Assembly (NCBI GenBank): GCA_025363275.1
Contig: JANYEE010000020.1
Location: forward strand, 1 to 37,069
DNA length: 37,069 nt
Source: Burkholderiales bacterium
GTDB taxonomy: Bacteria > Pseudomonadota > Gammaproteobacteria > Burkholderiales > Burkholderiaceae_C
Direction: 5' to 3'
Each line of letters begins with the position of its first letter. Position 1 is the first letter of the stretch. A model generated the notes under the pieces. The model worked only from the letters and a program-made list of their open reading frames with translations, had not been told where the DNA came from and did no database searches. A program made the position numbers and the translations under genes. Shown here one piece after another: positions 1 to 7,834 of the stretch.

Positions 1-1
1 G

Positions 2-466
2 TTTGTGCTGACCGCAGTCACGCTGCTGGGTTTCTTGTTGATGGCACGCTGGCTGGTCACGGCCAAGTTTGGCCGCGTGCTGCAGGCCGTGCGCGATGCT
101 GAAACCCGCGTCATGTTTTCGGGCTACAACCCCATTGGCTACAAGCTCACCATCTGGACCATCTCGGCCATGATGTGCGGCGTGGCCGGTGCGCTGTATG
201 TTCCCCAAGTGGGCATCATTAATCCCAGCGAAATGAGCCCTGCCAATTCGATTGAGATGGCTGTATGGGCTGCCGTGGGCGGGCGCGCCACGCTGATCGG
301 GCCCATCGTAGGCGCCTTCATCGTCAATGGTGCCAAGAGCTGGCTGACGGTCACTTACCCCGAGTTTTGGTTGTACTTTCTGGGTGCGCTCTTCATCGGC
401 GTGACGCTGTTCCTACCCAGCGGCGTGGTGGGGCTGGTGAAGAAATTGAAGGGCGTGAAATCATGA
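2..466 (+). CDS. urtC: Urea ABC transporter permease UrtC, 3' part
   Basis: This is the C-terminal part of a LivM-type inner-membrane permease; the gene starts left of the window and the open frame runs in from base 2. The visible ~154 residues hold several hydrophobic segments and the family's loop with EAA-like features (AVRDAETRVMFSGYNP), followed by the GGRATLIGP segment near residue 93 and a last membrane helix before a Lys-rich tail. Its stop overlaps the start of urtD by 4 bp (ATGA), so the two are translationally coupled. The order permease, UrtD-type ATPase, UrtE-type ATPase identifies a urea/short-amide importer of the branched-chain amino acid family rather than a Liv system. Substrate assignment as urea is inferred from the family resemblance and the nearby ureD and purine catabolism genes. 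Confidence 0.88.
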   Translation, partial: FVLTAVTLLGFLLMARWLVTAKFGRVLQAVRDAETRVMFSGYNPIGYKLTIWTISAMMCGVAGALYVPQVGIINPSEMSPANSIEMAVWAAVGGRATLIGPIVGAFIVNGAKSWLTVTYPEFWLYFLGALFIGVTLFLPSGVVGLVKKLKGVKS

Positions 467-1344
467 CGCCTGATTTGTTGGAACTGGGCGCTAAACGGGT
501 TGAGGCCCGCCGCGCAGCCATGGAAGCCGACAAGGTACAGACTGAATCGGGTGGCCGCGCAGCAGGCTTTTCTCGCGTGGTGACCCAGGGCGAGGTGGAT
601 GTGGCCCACGGTCGCATCCTGTACCTGGACGATGTGCATGTCAGCTTTGATGGATTCAAGGCGATCAATGGCCTGTTCCTGGACATTGCGCCGGGCGAAC
701 TGCGCTGCATCATTGGCCCCAATGGTGCGGGCAAGACCACGATGATGGACATCATCACTGGCAAGACCCGGCCAGACTCGGGCACCGTGTTCTTCGGCAG
801 CACGATCGATTTACTGCGCCACACCGAGCCGCAGATTGCGCAACTGGGCATTGGTCGCAAGTTTCAAAAGCCCACAGTGTTTGAACAGCTCACGGTGTTC
901 GAAAACTTGGAGCTGGCATTGCACACCGACAAGGGCGTGCAGTCGTCGATGCTCTTCCGATTGGACTCTGCACAAAGCGACCGCCTGCTGGAGGTGCTGC
1001 ACACCATTCATCTGACTGAGAGCTTGAGCCGCAAAGCTGGCAACTTGAGCCATGGGCAAAAGCAATGGCTGGAGATTGGCATGCTGCTAATGCAAGAGCC
1101 CAAGCTGCTGCTGCTGGACGAGCCGGTGGCCGGTATGACCGATGAAGAAACTGAGCGCACTGCCGAGCTATTTTTGAATCTGAAGGGCAAGCACTCACTG
1201 ATGGTGGTGGAGCACGACATGGGCTTTATCCGCACGATCAGCGATATCGTGACCGTGCTGTGCGATGGATCGGTGTTGGCGCAAGGCACCTTGGACCAGG
1301 TACAGAGCGATGAGCGTGTTATCGAGGTCTACTTAGGCAGATAA
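463..1344 (+). CDS. urtD: Urea ABC transporter ATP-binding protein UrtD
   Basis: A 293-residue cytoplasmic ATPase that energises urea import with UrtE. Walker A (GPNGAGKTT) is near residue 85, the signature LSHGQKQWLEIG near residue 193, Walker B LLLLDEP near residue 215 and the switch histidine in VEHD near residue 250. The start at 463 was chosen because it overlaps the urtC stop (ATGA); a longer in-frame opening to 265 only runs back through urtC. The N-terminus has about 45 residues before the ATPase domain, longer than a plain LivG and common in UrtD. The next gene, urtE, is 86 bp downstream, and that gap is filled by a repeat element. Confidence 0.92.
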   Translation: MTPDLLELGAKRVEARRAAMEADKVQTESGGRAAGFSRVVTQGEVDVAHGRILYLDDVHVSFDGFKAINGLFLDIAPGELRCIIGPNGAGKTTMMDIITGKTRPDSGTVFFGSTIDLLRHTEPQIAQLGIGRKFQKPTVFEQLTVFENLELALHTDKGVQSSMLFRLDSAQSDRLLEVLHTIHLTESLSRKAGNLSHGQKQWLEIGMLLMQEPKLLLLDEPVAGMTDEETERTAELFLNLKGKHSLMVVEHDMGFIRTISDIVTVLCDGSVLAQGTLDQVQSDERVIEVYLGR

Positions 1345-1347
1345 ATG

Positions 1348-1427
1348 CCCCCACGTTCGTCACTTCGTGTACTGCACTGCCCCCCGAGGGGGCGCATTCG
1401 CCTTTAGGGGCGGCCCGTCAAGGCGAA
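1348..1427 (+). repeat. Family 1 repeat, copy A (intergenic, urtD-urtE)
   Basis: About 80 bp that fill the urtD-urtE gap. It starts CCCCCACGTTCGTCACT, has the hairpin core GCCCCC-CGA-GGGGGC at 1379-1393 and ends with GGGGCGGCCCGTC. It aligns along nearly its whole length with two copies inside xdhA (28608-28685 same strand; 29523-29600 opposite strand). The hairpin could modulate urtE translation or transcript stability, and the AAGG that serves as the urtE ribosome binding site lies at its right edge. Confidence 0.85.
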
Positions 1428-1430
1428 ACC

Positions 1431-2135
1431 ATGCTAAAAATTCAGAACGTTAACCAGTACTATGGCGGTTCGCACATCCTGCGCGACGTCAGTATCGAAG
1501 CGCAATTGGGCAAGGTCACTGTCATCCTGGGCCGCAACGGCGTGGGCAAGACCACGCTGCTCAAGTCCCTCATGGGCCTGGTGCCCATCAAGACTGGCAC
1601 CATCACGCTGGATGGCAAAGACATTCAAAAATCCACTCCCTATGAGCGCGCCCGCGCGGGCCTGGGTTTTGTGCCGCAGGGCCGCGAGATTTTTGGCCGA
1701 TTGACGGTCGAAGAAAACCTGCGTATGGGTCTGGCCTACCGCCCGGCGAGTACGCCCATTCCAGCGGAGTTGTTTGAATTATTTCCTGTGCTCAAACAAA
1801 TGCTGGGTCGCCGTGGCGGAGATTTATCTGGTGGGCAGCAGCAGCAATTGGCCATTGCCCGCGCCTTGGCCGCAGGCCCGCGGGTGCTGATTTTGGACGA
1901 ACCTACCGAGGGTATTCAGCCCAGCATCATCAAAGACATTGGCCGCGTGATCCGCATGCTGGCTAACCGGGGCCTCCATGGTGAACCGGTGGCGATATTG
2001 CTGGTGGAGCAGTACTACGACTTTGCCCGCGAGCTGGCCGATGACTACGTGGTGATGGAGCGCGGCGCCGTGCGTGCGTTTGGCAAAGGCTCCAACATGG
2101 AGATTGACCGGGTACGCGAGCTGGTCGCGATTTAA
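1431..2135 (+). CDS. urtE: Urea ABC transporter ATP-binding protein UrtE
   Basis: A 234-residue LivF-type ATPase, the last gene of the urt operon. Walker A GRNGVGKTT lies near residue 34, the signature LSGGQQQQLAIARAL near residue 135, Walker B LILDEPTEG near residue 156 and the switch region LLVEQYYDFA near residue 190; VEQYYDFA and FGRLTVEENL are typical of UrtE proteins. The ATG at 1431 is preceded by AAGGCG about 6 bp upstream. It works with UrtD and the UrtB/UrtC permeases. It converges with the TPR gene on the other strand; the stops are only 14 bp apart and no clear hairpin terminator is visible. Confidence 0.92.
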   Translation: MLKIQNVNQYYGGSHILRDVSIEAQLGKVTVILGRNGVGKTTLLKSLMGLVPIKTGTITLDGKDIQKSTPYERARAGLGFVPQGREIFGRLTVEENLRMGLAYRPASTPIPAELFELFPVLKQMLGRRGGDLSGGQQQQLAIARALAAGPRVLILDEPTEGIQPSIIKDIGRVIRMLANRGLHGEPVAILLVEQYYDFARELADDYVVMERGAVRAFGKGSNMEIDRVRELVAI

Positions 2136-2149
2136 AACCCGGAGTCTGT

Positions 2150-3823
2150 TCACCTGGCGCCAGACCCCGGCGTTGTAGCTTTGTCGTTGGTCCGGCTCCC
2201 CGTGCGCAGTGCTAGACCACCGGCCTGGCGCTTTTGTTCCCCCAACGAAGCCTTCACATTTCCCGTGCCACATTGGCTGCGGACGTCTTGAATCTCGCGG
2301 CCTAATTCAGCGGCCTGCGAGATTTTGGTGCTGTGTTTTTGGAGCAATTGGTAGGCGTTGTCTACGAGTCGGGAATTCAGCGTGGCTTTGCCATGCAGCA
2401 GTAGATTGCGTATCGCCGCCGCCGGGTCGCCCGACATGCTGAGCGACATGGCGGTTTCGGCAAACTCCAACACTTGGGCCTGGGCTGCGCGCATGCGGTC
2501 CGCAAACGGCGGGTGGGCGCTAGCACTTGCGGCTAGAAGTTCGGTCAGTGATCGGTTGCTGCAAAACCGCATTCCCAGCGTCTCCACCACGCTGTCGACT
2601 TCGTCCAGCTGGATCGCACGGTCAGCCAGTTGGGCCAGCAGCGCCAACACATTGCTTGCGGACTCAAAATCGAAGGCGGGTTGGGACACTGTCTTGACCA
2701 AAGTACGCACGGCTTCCAGCACGGCTGCAAATTGATGCTGCTGAAGCAGGTTGAGTGCGATAACAATATCGGCCAAGCGACGCTGGCGAGCGTTGTCCGG
2801 GTTACGGTCTATCAAACGGGCAAAGTCATCATGGCAGCGCTGCAGACCCTTGCGGTCGCCGTTCTCCAGCCGGGTAAAGGCCAACAACACCAAAGTCTGG
2901 CAGTCGAACATTTTGGATTCCAGGCCCATACGGGCCGTGCGGTCCAGCAGCTTCTCGGCCTCTTCATGGTCGCCGTTGTAATAAGTAATCATGGCCAGAT
3001 TTTGCAAACGGCTAATGGACGCCGGTGTCAACATGCTCGCTTGTTTGTAGGTCTCTAGCGCTTTGCCAAAGCGACCCATTTCAAAGTGGGCGCGCGCCAT
3101 TACGTCGTAGGCGTCGGCAAAGGTGGGGTCGGCGCTGACCAGGTTTTCGAGCGTGCTGGTGGCCTGTGTCATTTGTCCGGCTTCCAACTGCGCACGGGCC
3201 ACGCCCAGCTTGGCCCAGGGCAGGGTCTTGGCGGCCACTACTGCCTGGTACAACTGCTGGGCATCCGCATGGCGACCCACGCGCAGCAGCAGCTCGGCCC
3301 CCACGCGTGCCGCATAGAGCCAGAACAATCCTTTGGATTCAAAGCGTTGCAAACACAGCTTGGCTGCACCTTCAAAGTCTTCGGCCTCGATGGCGCTGAA
3401 GATGGCCTGCAAGGACAGTTTGCGTACACGTGCCTGGTGTAATCGTTCGCCCAGCTGGGTAGCTTTGTGCGGCTTCAGCAGGTAGCCGTCCAGGGCTGAT
3501 TCGGCCGCCTCTGCCACTTTGGCATAGGTGGCTTCGGCGGTGATCATGATGAAGATGGTGGAGAAGGGCAGCAGCTGGTTGCGCCGCAGGTCATCGAGTA
3601 AGTCCTGGCCCGACATGGACTCGGCCGGGAAGTTTTGCTCACACAGCACAAAGTCAAAACTGCGGTATTCCAGTTGCCGTCGGGCATCTACCGCGCGTGC
3701 GGCTTGCACTACGGTGCCCACACCAAAGTCCCGAAGCTGTGCAATCAGGATCGACCGCGACGTCGCGTTACCGTCAATTACCAGAGCGGCACAGCTCGAC
3801 AGGTCATCTTCCAGTTTGGCCAT
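2150..3823 (-). CDS. Degenerate receiver-domain protein with TPR array
   Basis: A 557-residue soluble protein. Residues 10-125 form a CheY-like receiver: D17 in VIDGN, switch threonine T95 in IMITAE, and K117 in LLKPH are present. The residue at the phosphoacceptor position is glutamate (E62 in VLCEQNFP), so phosphorylation as usual looks impossible. Residues ~130-500 are helical TPR-like repeats (for example AKLGVARAQLEAGQMTQA, DAYDVMARAHFEMGRFGKA). The C-terminal ~40 residues are polar and low-complexity. No output domain is visible, so a scaffold or protein-interaction role is inferred. It follows ureD by 58 bp on the same strand and converges with urtE. I know no specific function. Confidence 0.85.
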   Translation of the reverse strand: MAKLEDDLSSCAALVIDGNATSRSILIAQLRDFGVGTVVQAARAVDARRQLEYRSFDFVLCEQNFPAESMSGQDLLDDLRRNQLLPFSTIFIMITAEATYAKVAEAAESALDGYLLKPHKATQLGERLHQARVRKLSLQAIFSAIEAEDFEGAAKLCLQRFESKGLFWLYAARVGAELLLRVGRHADAQQLYQAVVAAKTLPWAKLGVARAQLEAGQMTQATSTLENLVSADPTFADAYDVMARAHFEMGRFGKALETYKQASMLTPASISRLQNLAMITYYNGDHEEAEKLLDRTARMGLESKMFDCQTLVLLAFTRLENGDRKGLQRCHDDFARLIDRNPDNARQRRLADIVIALNLLQQHQFAAVLEAVRTLVKTVSQPAFDFESASNVLALLAQLADRAIQLDEVDSVVETLGMRFCSNRSLTELLAASASAHPPFADRMRAAQAQVLEFAETAMSLSMSGDPAAAIRNLLLHGKATLNSRLVDNAYQLLQKHSTKISQAAELGREIQDVRSQCGTGNVKASLGEQKRQAGGLALRTGSRTNDKATTPGSGAR

Positions 3824-3881
3824 CGATAGTCATCGGGCTAAATGTCTCCATGCAGCCTACGTTGTTATCAAAATCATAGCA
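3822..3881 (-). repeat. Possible degenerate family 2 repeat (intergenic)
   Basis: The 58 bp between the ureD stop and the start of the TPR gene read, on the minus strand, TGCTATGATTTTGATAAC, and later GCCCGATGACTAT. This resembles both ends of the family 2 element in puuD (TGCTATCAAA and GCCCGATTAGACTAT), with a diverged middle. It begins directly after the ureD stop codon. The similarity is partial and may be chance. Confidence 0.4.
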
Positions 3882-4712
3882 CTAGGTTGACCAAATGCGG
3901 GGATTTACAGCCTTTTGCTCCCATAACGCGCTACGCCAGACGTTGCGGATTTGGCGCAATAAATCCATGACTGGTTCTACCACCGGGGCCAATACGCGCA
4001 CTACGAGAACTCGCGGATGCGAGCTGGTGGCACCTGCCGTGGACGCCAAGGTGTGTTGACCGATCAGGTCGCGAGCCAGCTCCAGCGCCTGCTCTTTGCG
4101 GGCGCGGGGTAGGGCCGTGCCCGCCATAAAAAAAAGCGTTCCCATGCAGGCCTGCCCGGCCAGTCCGGCGGGGCTGTGCAGCAGGCGGGCATCGTCCGCG
4201 CGCAGGCTGCCGCGTTCCATCCACACCCCCGGCATTGCTAGGTGCTGGCGCAAATAGCCCTGTACAAAAGGCTGCGATGCCAGAGGCAGCCCCAGCGCGG
4301 TGATGTCCCAGCCGATCAGTTCTGCCGTGGGGGCCAGGTCTACCAGCAAGCGGTTTTCTGCGCGGCAGCCGCTGTAGGCAATGGTCTCCAGCGGCAGCCA
4401 TTCCAGGCGTGCGCCGTCGGCCACGCGCAGGTGCACGGCTTGCAAGGCCTCAGCGCCTTCGGAGCGGTAAAAGCGGGTAGCACCGGGCGTGGTGATCAGG
4501 CCGTGGCTACTGTCGTGGGCATGCACTTGCATGTCCAGCGTGTCGCCACCCACCAAGCCGCCGGGCGGATGCACCAGCACGTTGTGGCACACCGTGTCGC
4601 CCTCGGGGTAGAGGCTTTGCAGAATGCGCAGCGGGCCGGTATGGTGGTGGCGGGCTACCGTGCGGCCTGCTTCCAGGGTGTAGTCAAGGGTGAGCTGTGC
4701 GTGCCAGGCCAT
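3882..4712 (-). CDS. ureD: Urease accessory protein UreD
   Basis: A 276-residue protein of the UreD/UreH family, which docks on the urease apoenzyme with UreF and UreG for nickel insertion in the cytoplasm. Recognisable family segments are HPPGGLVGGDTL near residue 50, TTPGATRFYRS near residue 75 and LEWLPLETIAYSGC near residue 105. The start at 4712 gives the usual MAWHAQLTLDY N-terminus and lies 8 bp after the stop of the upstream M20 gene; an earlier start at 4748 would overlap that gene. In relatives ureD normally sits between urtE and ureABC on the same strand. Here no urease structural gene follows, so those genes must be elsewhere or the locus is rearranged. Confidence 0.9.
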   Translation of the reverse strand: MAWHAQLTLDYTLEAGRTVARHHHTGPLRILQSLYPEGDTVCHNVLVHPPGGLVGGDTLDMQVHAHDSSHGLITTPGATRFYRSEGAEALQAVHLRVADGARLEWLPLETIAYSGCRAENRLLVDLAPTAELIGWDITALGLPLASQPFVQGYLRQHLAMPGVWMERGSLRADDARLLHSPAGLAGQACMGTLFFMAGTALPRARKEQALELARDLIGQHTLASTAGATSSHPRVLVVRVLAPVVEPVMDLLRQIRNVWRSALWEQKAVNPRIWST

Positions 4713-4720
4713 GCGCAGAC

Positions 4721-5989
4721 TTAGGCGCTGGGCTTGGCCGACAGCCAATCCACCAATGACCGCGCCATCACTTTGGTGGCGCGCCGCAGGTCGTTCAAGT
4801 CCAGGCGTTCATCGGCGCGCTTGGCACCCGATTCCAGCACCGTGCGCGGCCCGGCACCGTAAATTACACCGGGAATGCCGGCCTCGCAGAACAGGCGCAC
4901 ATCGGTGTACAGCGGCGTGCCCATGGCGGGTATGGGTTCGCCAAACACGGCCTCGCCGTGCTTTTGAATCGCCGCCACCAGCGGCTGGTTGCCGGGCAGA
5001 GGCCTCAGGGCGTTGGCCAGCAGGATGCGTTGAATATCCACCGTGATGCCAGGCGATTCGGCCGCTGCTTGGGCGATGACTGCGCGCAACGTGGCCTCCA
5101 CTTCCGCCGGGTTTTCCTCGGGGATCATGCGTCGGTCCAGCTTGAAGCTGACGCGGCCCGGCACCACATTGGTGTTGGTGCCACCTTCAATCGTACCCAC
5201 GTTCAAGTAGGGGTGGGTGATGCCTGTGACCTGGGAAGTGACCTGCTGGTACAGCGTGTTTTGGGCGTACAGCGCATTCAAAATTTTGACGGCACCCTGC
5301 AGCGCGTCCACGCCCGATTGGGGGATGGCCGCATGGGCTTGTTTGCCGTGCACGGTGACCTGCATTTGCAGACAGCCGTTGTGTGCGGTGACGACCTGGT
5401 AGCTGAAGCCTGCGGCCACCATCAGGTCGGGCTTTATGACCTTGTTCTTCAGCAGCCACGCGGGGCCGAGTTCGCCGCCAAATTCTTCGTCGTAGGTGAA
5501 CAGCAATTCCACACTGCCGTGGGAGGGCCGGACCACGGCCTCCAGTGCGCGCACGGCAAACGTGTAGCTGGCGAAATCGCATTTGCTGACCGCAGACGCG
5601 CGGCCGTAAATAAATCCGTTGTCGATTTCCCCGCCGTAGGGGTTTTTGGTCCAACCCTCTCCGGGTGGCACTACATCGCCGTGGGCATTTAACAGCACGG
5701 TGGGGCCCGGGCCGTAGGTTCTGCGCACCACCAAGTTGGTGATGGATTCGAGCCCCGCGGCGAGCACCTCGTCTTGCGACACCGGGTGTTTTTCGGCGAC
5801 AAAGCCAAAGTCGGCCAGCAGCTCCGCAGTGCGCTCGGCATGCGGTGCGTTATTGCCGGGTGGGGTGTCGGTGGGTACTTGGATCAGGGCTTGCAGAAAG
5901 CGCACTTCGTCGTCGAAGTGGGCATCTACCCAGGCGTCCAGCGCGGCGTAAATGGCGTCTGGTGGGGTGCTCACGTTGGCGGTATGCAT
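4721..5989 (-). CDS. M20-family metallohydrolase (ArgE/DapE-like)
   Basis: A 422-residue zinc-dependent amidohydrolase. Metal-site segments visible are NAHGDVVPPGEGW near residue 110, GRASAVSKCDFA near residue 130, TYDEEFGGELGP near residue 166 and a C-terminal YTDVRLF/GAGP region. The start at 5989 follows the usual N-terminus; upstream open frame overlaps the preceding gene. It lies 13 bp after the uraD/amidohydrolase fusion and 8 bp before ureD, so it is very likely in the same transcript and acts on a ureido or N-acyl intermediate of allantoin breakdown. The substrate is not visible in the sequence: allantoate, ureidoglycolate or an N-carbamoyl amino acid are all possible. Confidence 0.82.
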   Translation of the reverse strand: MHTANVSTPPDAIYAALDAWVDAHFDDEVRFLQALIQVPTDTPPGNNAPHAERTAELLADFGFVAEKHPVSQDEVLAAGLESITNLVVRRTYGPGPTVLLNAHGDVVPPGEGWTKNPYGGEIDNGFIYGRASAVSKCDFASYTFAVRALEAVVRPSHGSVELLFTYDEEFGGELGPAWLLKNKVIKPDLMVAAGFSYQVVTAHNGCLQMQVTVHGKQAHAAIPQSGVDALQGAVKILNALYAQNTLYQQVTSQVTGITHPYLNVGTIEGGTNTNVVPGRVSFKLDRRMIPEENPAEVEATLRAVIAQAAAESPGITVDIQRILLANALRPLPGNQPLVAAIQKHGEAVFGEPIPAMGTPLYTDVRLFCEAGIPGVIYGAGPRTVLESGAKRADERLDLNDLRRATKVMARSLVDWLSAKPSA

Positions 5990-6002
5990 AGGGGTTGATT
6001 TG

Positions 6003-7826
6003 TCAGTCAGTCGCCAAATCGTTGGCAAGGTCTTCGGTGAATCGGGTGAAGGCGTCAATCGCCAATTGCATGTCGACGCTGGTGGTGGACTCCAGCGGGT
6101 TGTGGCTGATGCCGGAATTCTGGCCGCGCACAAACAGCATGGCCTGGGGCATCACCGTGTGGAGCTGCATGGCGTCGTGCCCGGCGCCGCTGGCCATGCG
6201 GTGCACCGGCAAGCCCAGCTGTGCCACGGCAGCCTCCCAGCGAGCCTGCAAGGCCGGGTCGCTGGGAGCGGCGCTGGCGCGCATGGTCTCGGTCAGTGTG
6301 CTTTGCACACCGCGGCGCTGGCAGATGGTGTGCAGCGCGGCCTGTACATCGTTGACCAGGCGATCGCGCTGCGCATCGCTAGGCGCGCGCAGGTCTAAGG
6401 AAAACTGGCAGCGGCCCGGGACCACGTTGATGGAGCCAGCGGGCACGCTCAAGATGCCCACGGTGCCGACTGAATCGCCGTCTTGTGCGGCGCGGCCCTC
6501 TACGAAAAGCAGCAGCTCAGCCACGGCTGCAGCGGCATCGCGGCGCTGGCCCATGGGTGTGGTGCCAGCATGGCTGGCCATACCGATGATTTCGCCTTGA
6601 AAGCGCACGCTGGCGTTGATGGACGTGACCACGCCCAGCGGCAGGTTCATGGCGTTGAGCACCGGGCCCTGTTCGATGTGCACTTCGACAAAGCCCAGGT
6701 AGTCTTGCGGGTCCCGCTTCAGCGCGGGAATGTCGGCCGGGTTGTGTCCGGCGTGCAGCATGGCATCACGCATGCGGATGCCATCGGCATCAGTCTGCTC
6801 AAGCCACGCATCTTGAAACAGGCCGGTCAGTGCGCTGGAGGCCAAAAACGTAGCTTTGTAGCGCTGTCCTTCCTCCTCGGCAAAGGCCACCACTTCCAGC
6901 GCAAAAGGCAAGCGCTTGCCCGCAGCGTGCAGCGACTGCACCATGGCCATGGGCACATAGATGCCCAGGCGGCCGTCGTATTTGCCGCCGTTGCGCACCG
7001 TATCAAAATGGCTGCCAGTGAGCAGTTTTCTACTATTTTTAAGTGCTTTAGTGCTGTGGCCCTGGTGTTTATTGCCTGTCCAGCTATCACTTTCATAGCA
7101 TGCCACCACATTGCCCACCGCGTCGATGTGTGCACTGTCAAAACCGCAAGCTAGCATCTGGCGCTGCAAATGGGCGGCGCAAGCACGGTGGGCGTCGGTC
7201 AGGTAGGTGACGGTGAGCTGGCCTGCTTGTGCAAACGGAGGCTCGGAATACTGGGCTAGTTCTTCGTGCCAGTCCCAAACTTCATTGCCTGCTGTTGGCA
7301 CACTGCCCAGCAAATCGAACAGGCGAATTTCGGCTATACGGTGGATATTGCGCAGGCACTCCTGGCGCTCAAAGTCGGGGTGGCCGCGCAGGCGGCGCGC
7401 AAAGGTGGCCATGATGTCCGCCTTGGTCAGACCCGTGCCGCGCGGTCCGCGCACCGCCAAGACAAAGGGGAAGCCAAAGCGGGCGTTGTAGTCGCGGTTA
7501 AGTTGGTGGATGTGTGCAAACTCGTCGGGTGTGCACTGGGTCAGGCCAGCTGTGCTTTGCTCGTTGGTGGATTCTGCAGTGAGGTTTTTGTCGATCATGG
7601 CTTTGCCAGCCAGCTCGGGGTGGGCGCGGATCAGGGCCAGTTGGGCTTGTACGCCCGCATGGGTGACCACCTGCGCCAGGGCCAGTTGAAGCTGAGCCAT
7701 AGAGACAAAGGGGCGCTGCTTCAGCGCCGCAGCAGGAATCCAGGGCGAGTGCTCGTACAGGCTGGCCAGCAACGCAGTGGCTTCTTCCAGGGGTGCGGTG
7801 TTGATTTGTTGGAGTGTCAGGAGCAT
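6003..7826 (-). CDS. Bifunctional OHCU decarboxylase / allantoate amidohydrolase
   Basis: A 607-residue fusion of two purine-degradation enzymes. Residues 1-175 are 2-oxo-4-hydroxy-4-carboxy-5-ureidoimidazoline decarboxylase (UraD), with the catalytic-type histidine in AHPELAG (H69) and the FGFPF segment at 117-121. Residues ~185-605 are an M20 Zn-dependent amidohydrolase of the AllC/HyuC group, with metal-site motifs GSHFDTVRNGGKYDGRLG (271-288), FAEEEGQRY and VEVHIEQGP, plus GAGHDAMQL near the end. The enzyme would make allantoin and then hydrolyse allantoate after PuuE opens the ring. Residues 243-266 are a family 2 repeat that interrupts the conserved stretch just before GSHFDTV. It lies 8 bp after puuE. 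Which C-terminal substrate is used (allantoate or ureidoglycine) cannot be fixed from sequence. Confidence 0.9.
   Translation of the reverse strand: MLLTLQQINTAPLEEATALLASLYEHSPWIPAAALKQRPFVSMAQLQLALAQVVTHAGVQAQLALIRAHPELAGKAMIDKNLTAESTNEQSTAGLTQCTPDEFAHIHQLNRDYNARFGFPFVLAVRGPRGTGLTKADIMATFARRLRGHPDFERQECLRNIHRIAEIRLFDLLGSVPTAGNEVWDWHEELAQYSEPPFAQAGQLTVTYLTDAHRACAAHLQRQMLACGFDSAHIDAVGNVVACYESDSWTGNKHQGHSTKALKNSRKLLTGSHFDTVRNGGKYDGRLGIYVPMAMVQSLHAAGKRLPFALEVVAFAEEEGQRYKATFLASSALTGLFQDAWLEQTDADGIRMRDAMLHAGHNPADIPALKRDPQDYLGFVEVHIEQGPVLNAMNLPLGVVTSINASVRFQGEIIGMASHAGTTPMGQRRDAAAAVAELLLFVEGRAAQDGDSVGTVGILSVPAGSINVVPGRCQFSLDLRAPSDAQRDRLVNDVQAALHTICQRRGVQSTLTETMRASAAPSDPALQARWEAAVAQLGLPVHRMASGAGHDAMQLHTVMPQAMLFVRGQNSGISHNPLESTTSVDMQLAIDAFTRFTEDLANDLATD
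7034..7100 (-). repeat. Family 2 repeat, copy inside uraD/amidohydrolase fusion
   Basis: On the minus strand it begins TGCTATGAAAGTGATAGCTG and continues to a run of CTTAAAAATAG. The central AGGGCCACAGC is identical to the puuD copy. It is read in frame as residues 243-266 (CYESDSW...KNSR), a polar Lys-rich stretch absent from the amidohydrolase family as I remember it, placed between VVAC and KLLTGSHFDTV. Confidence 0.8.
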
Positions 7827-7834
7827 GGAGTGAG

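Noticed and set aside
265-462. Upstream extension of urtD
   Set aside because: It only reads through urtC in another frame; the ATGA overlap at 463 is the natural start.
4958-5692. 244-codon plus-strand open frame
   Set aside because: Antisense to the M20 hydrolase; composition typical of a shadow frame.
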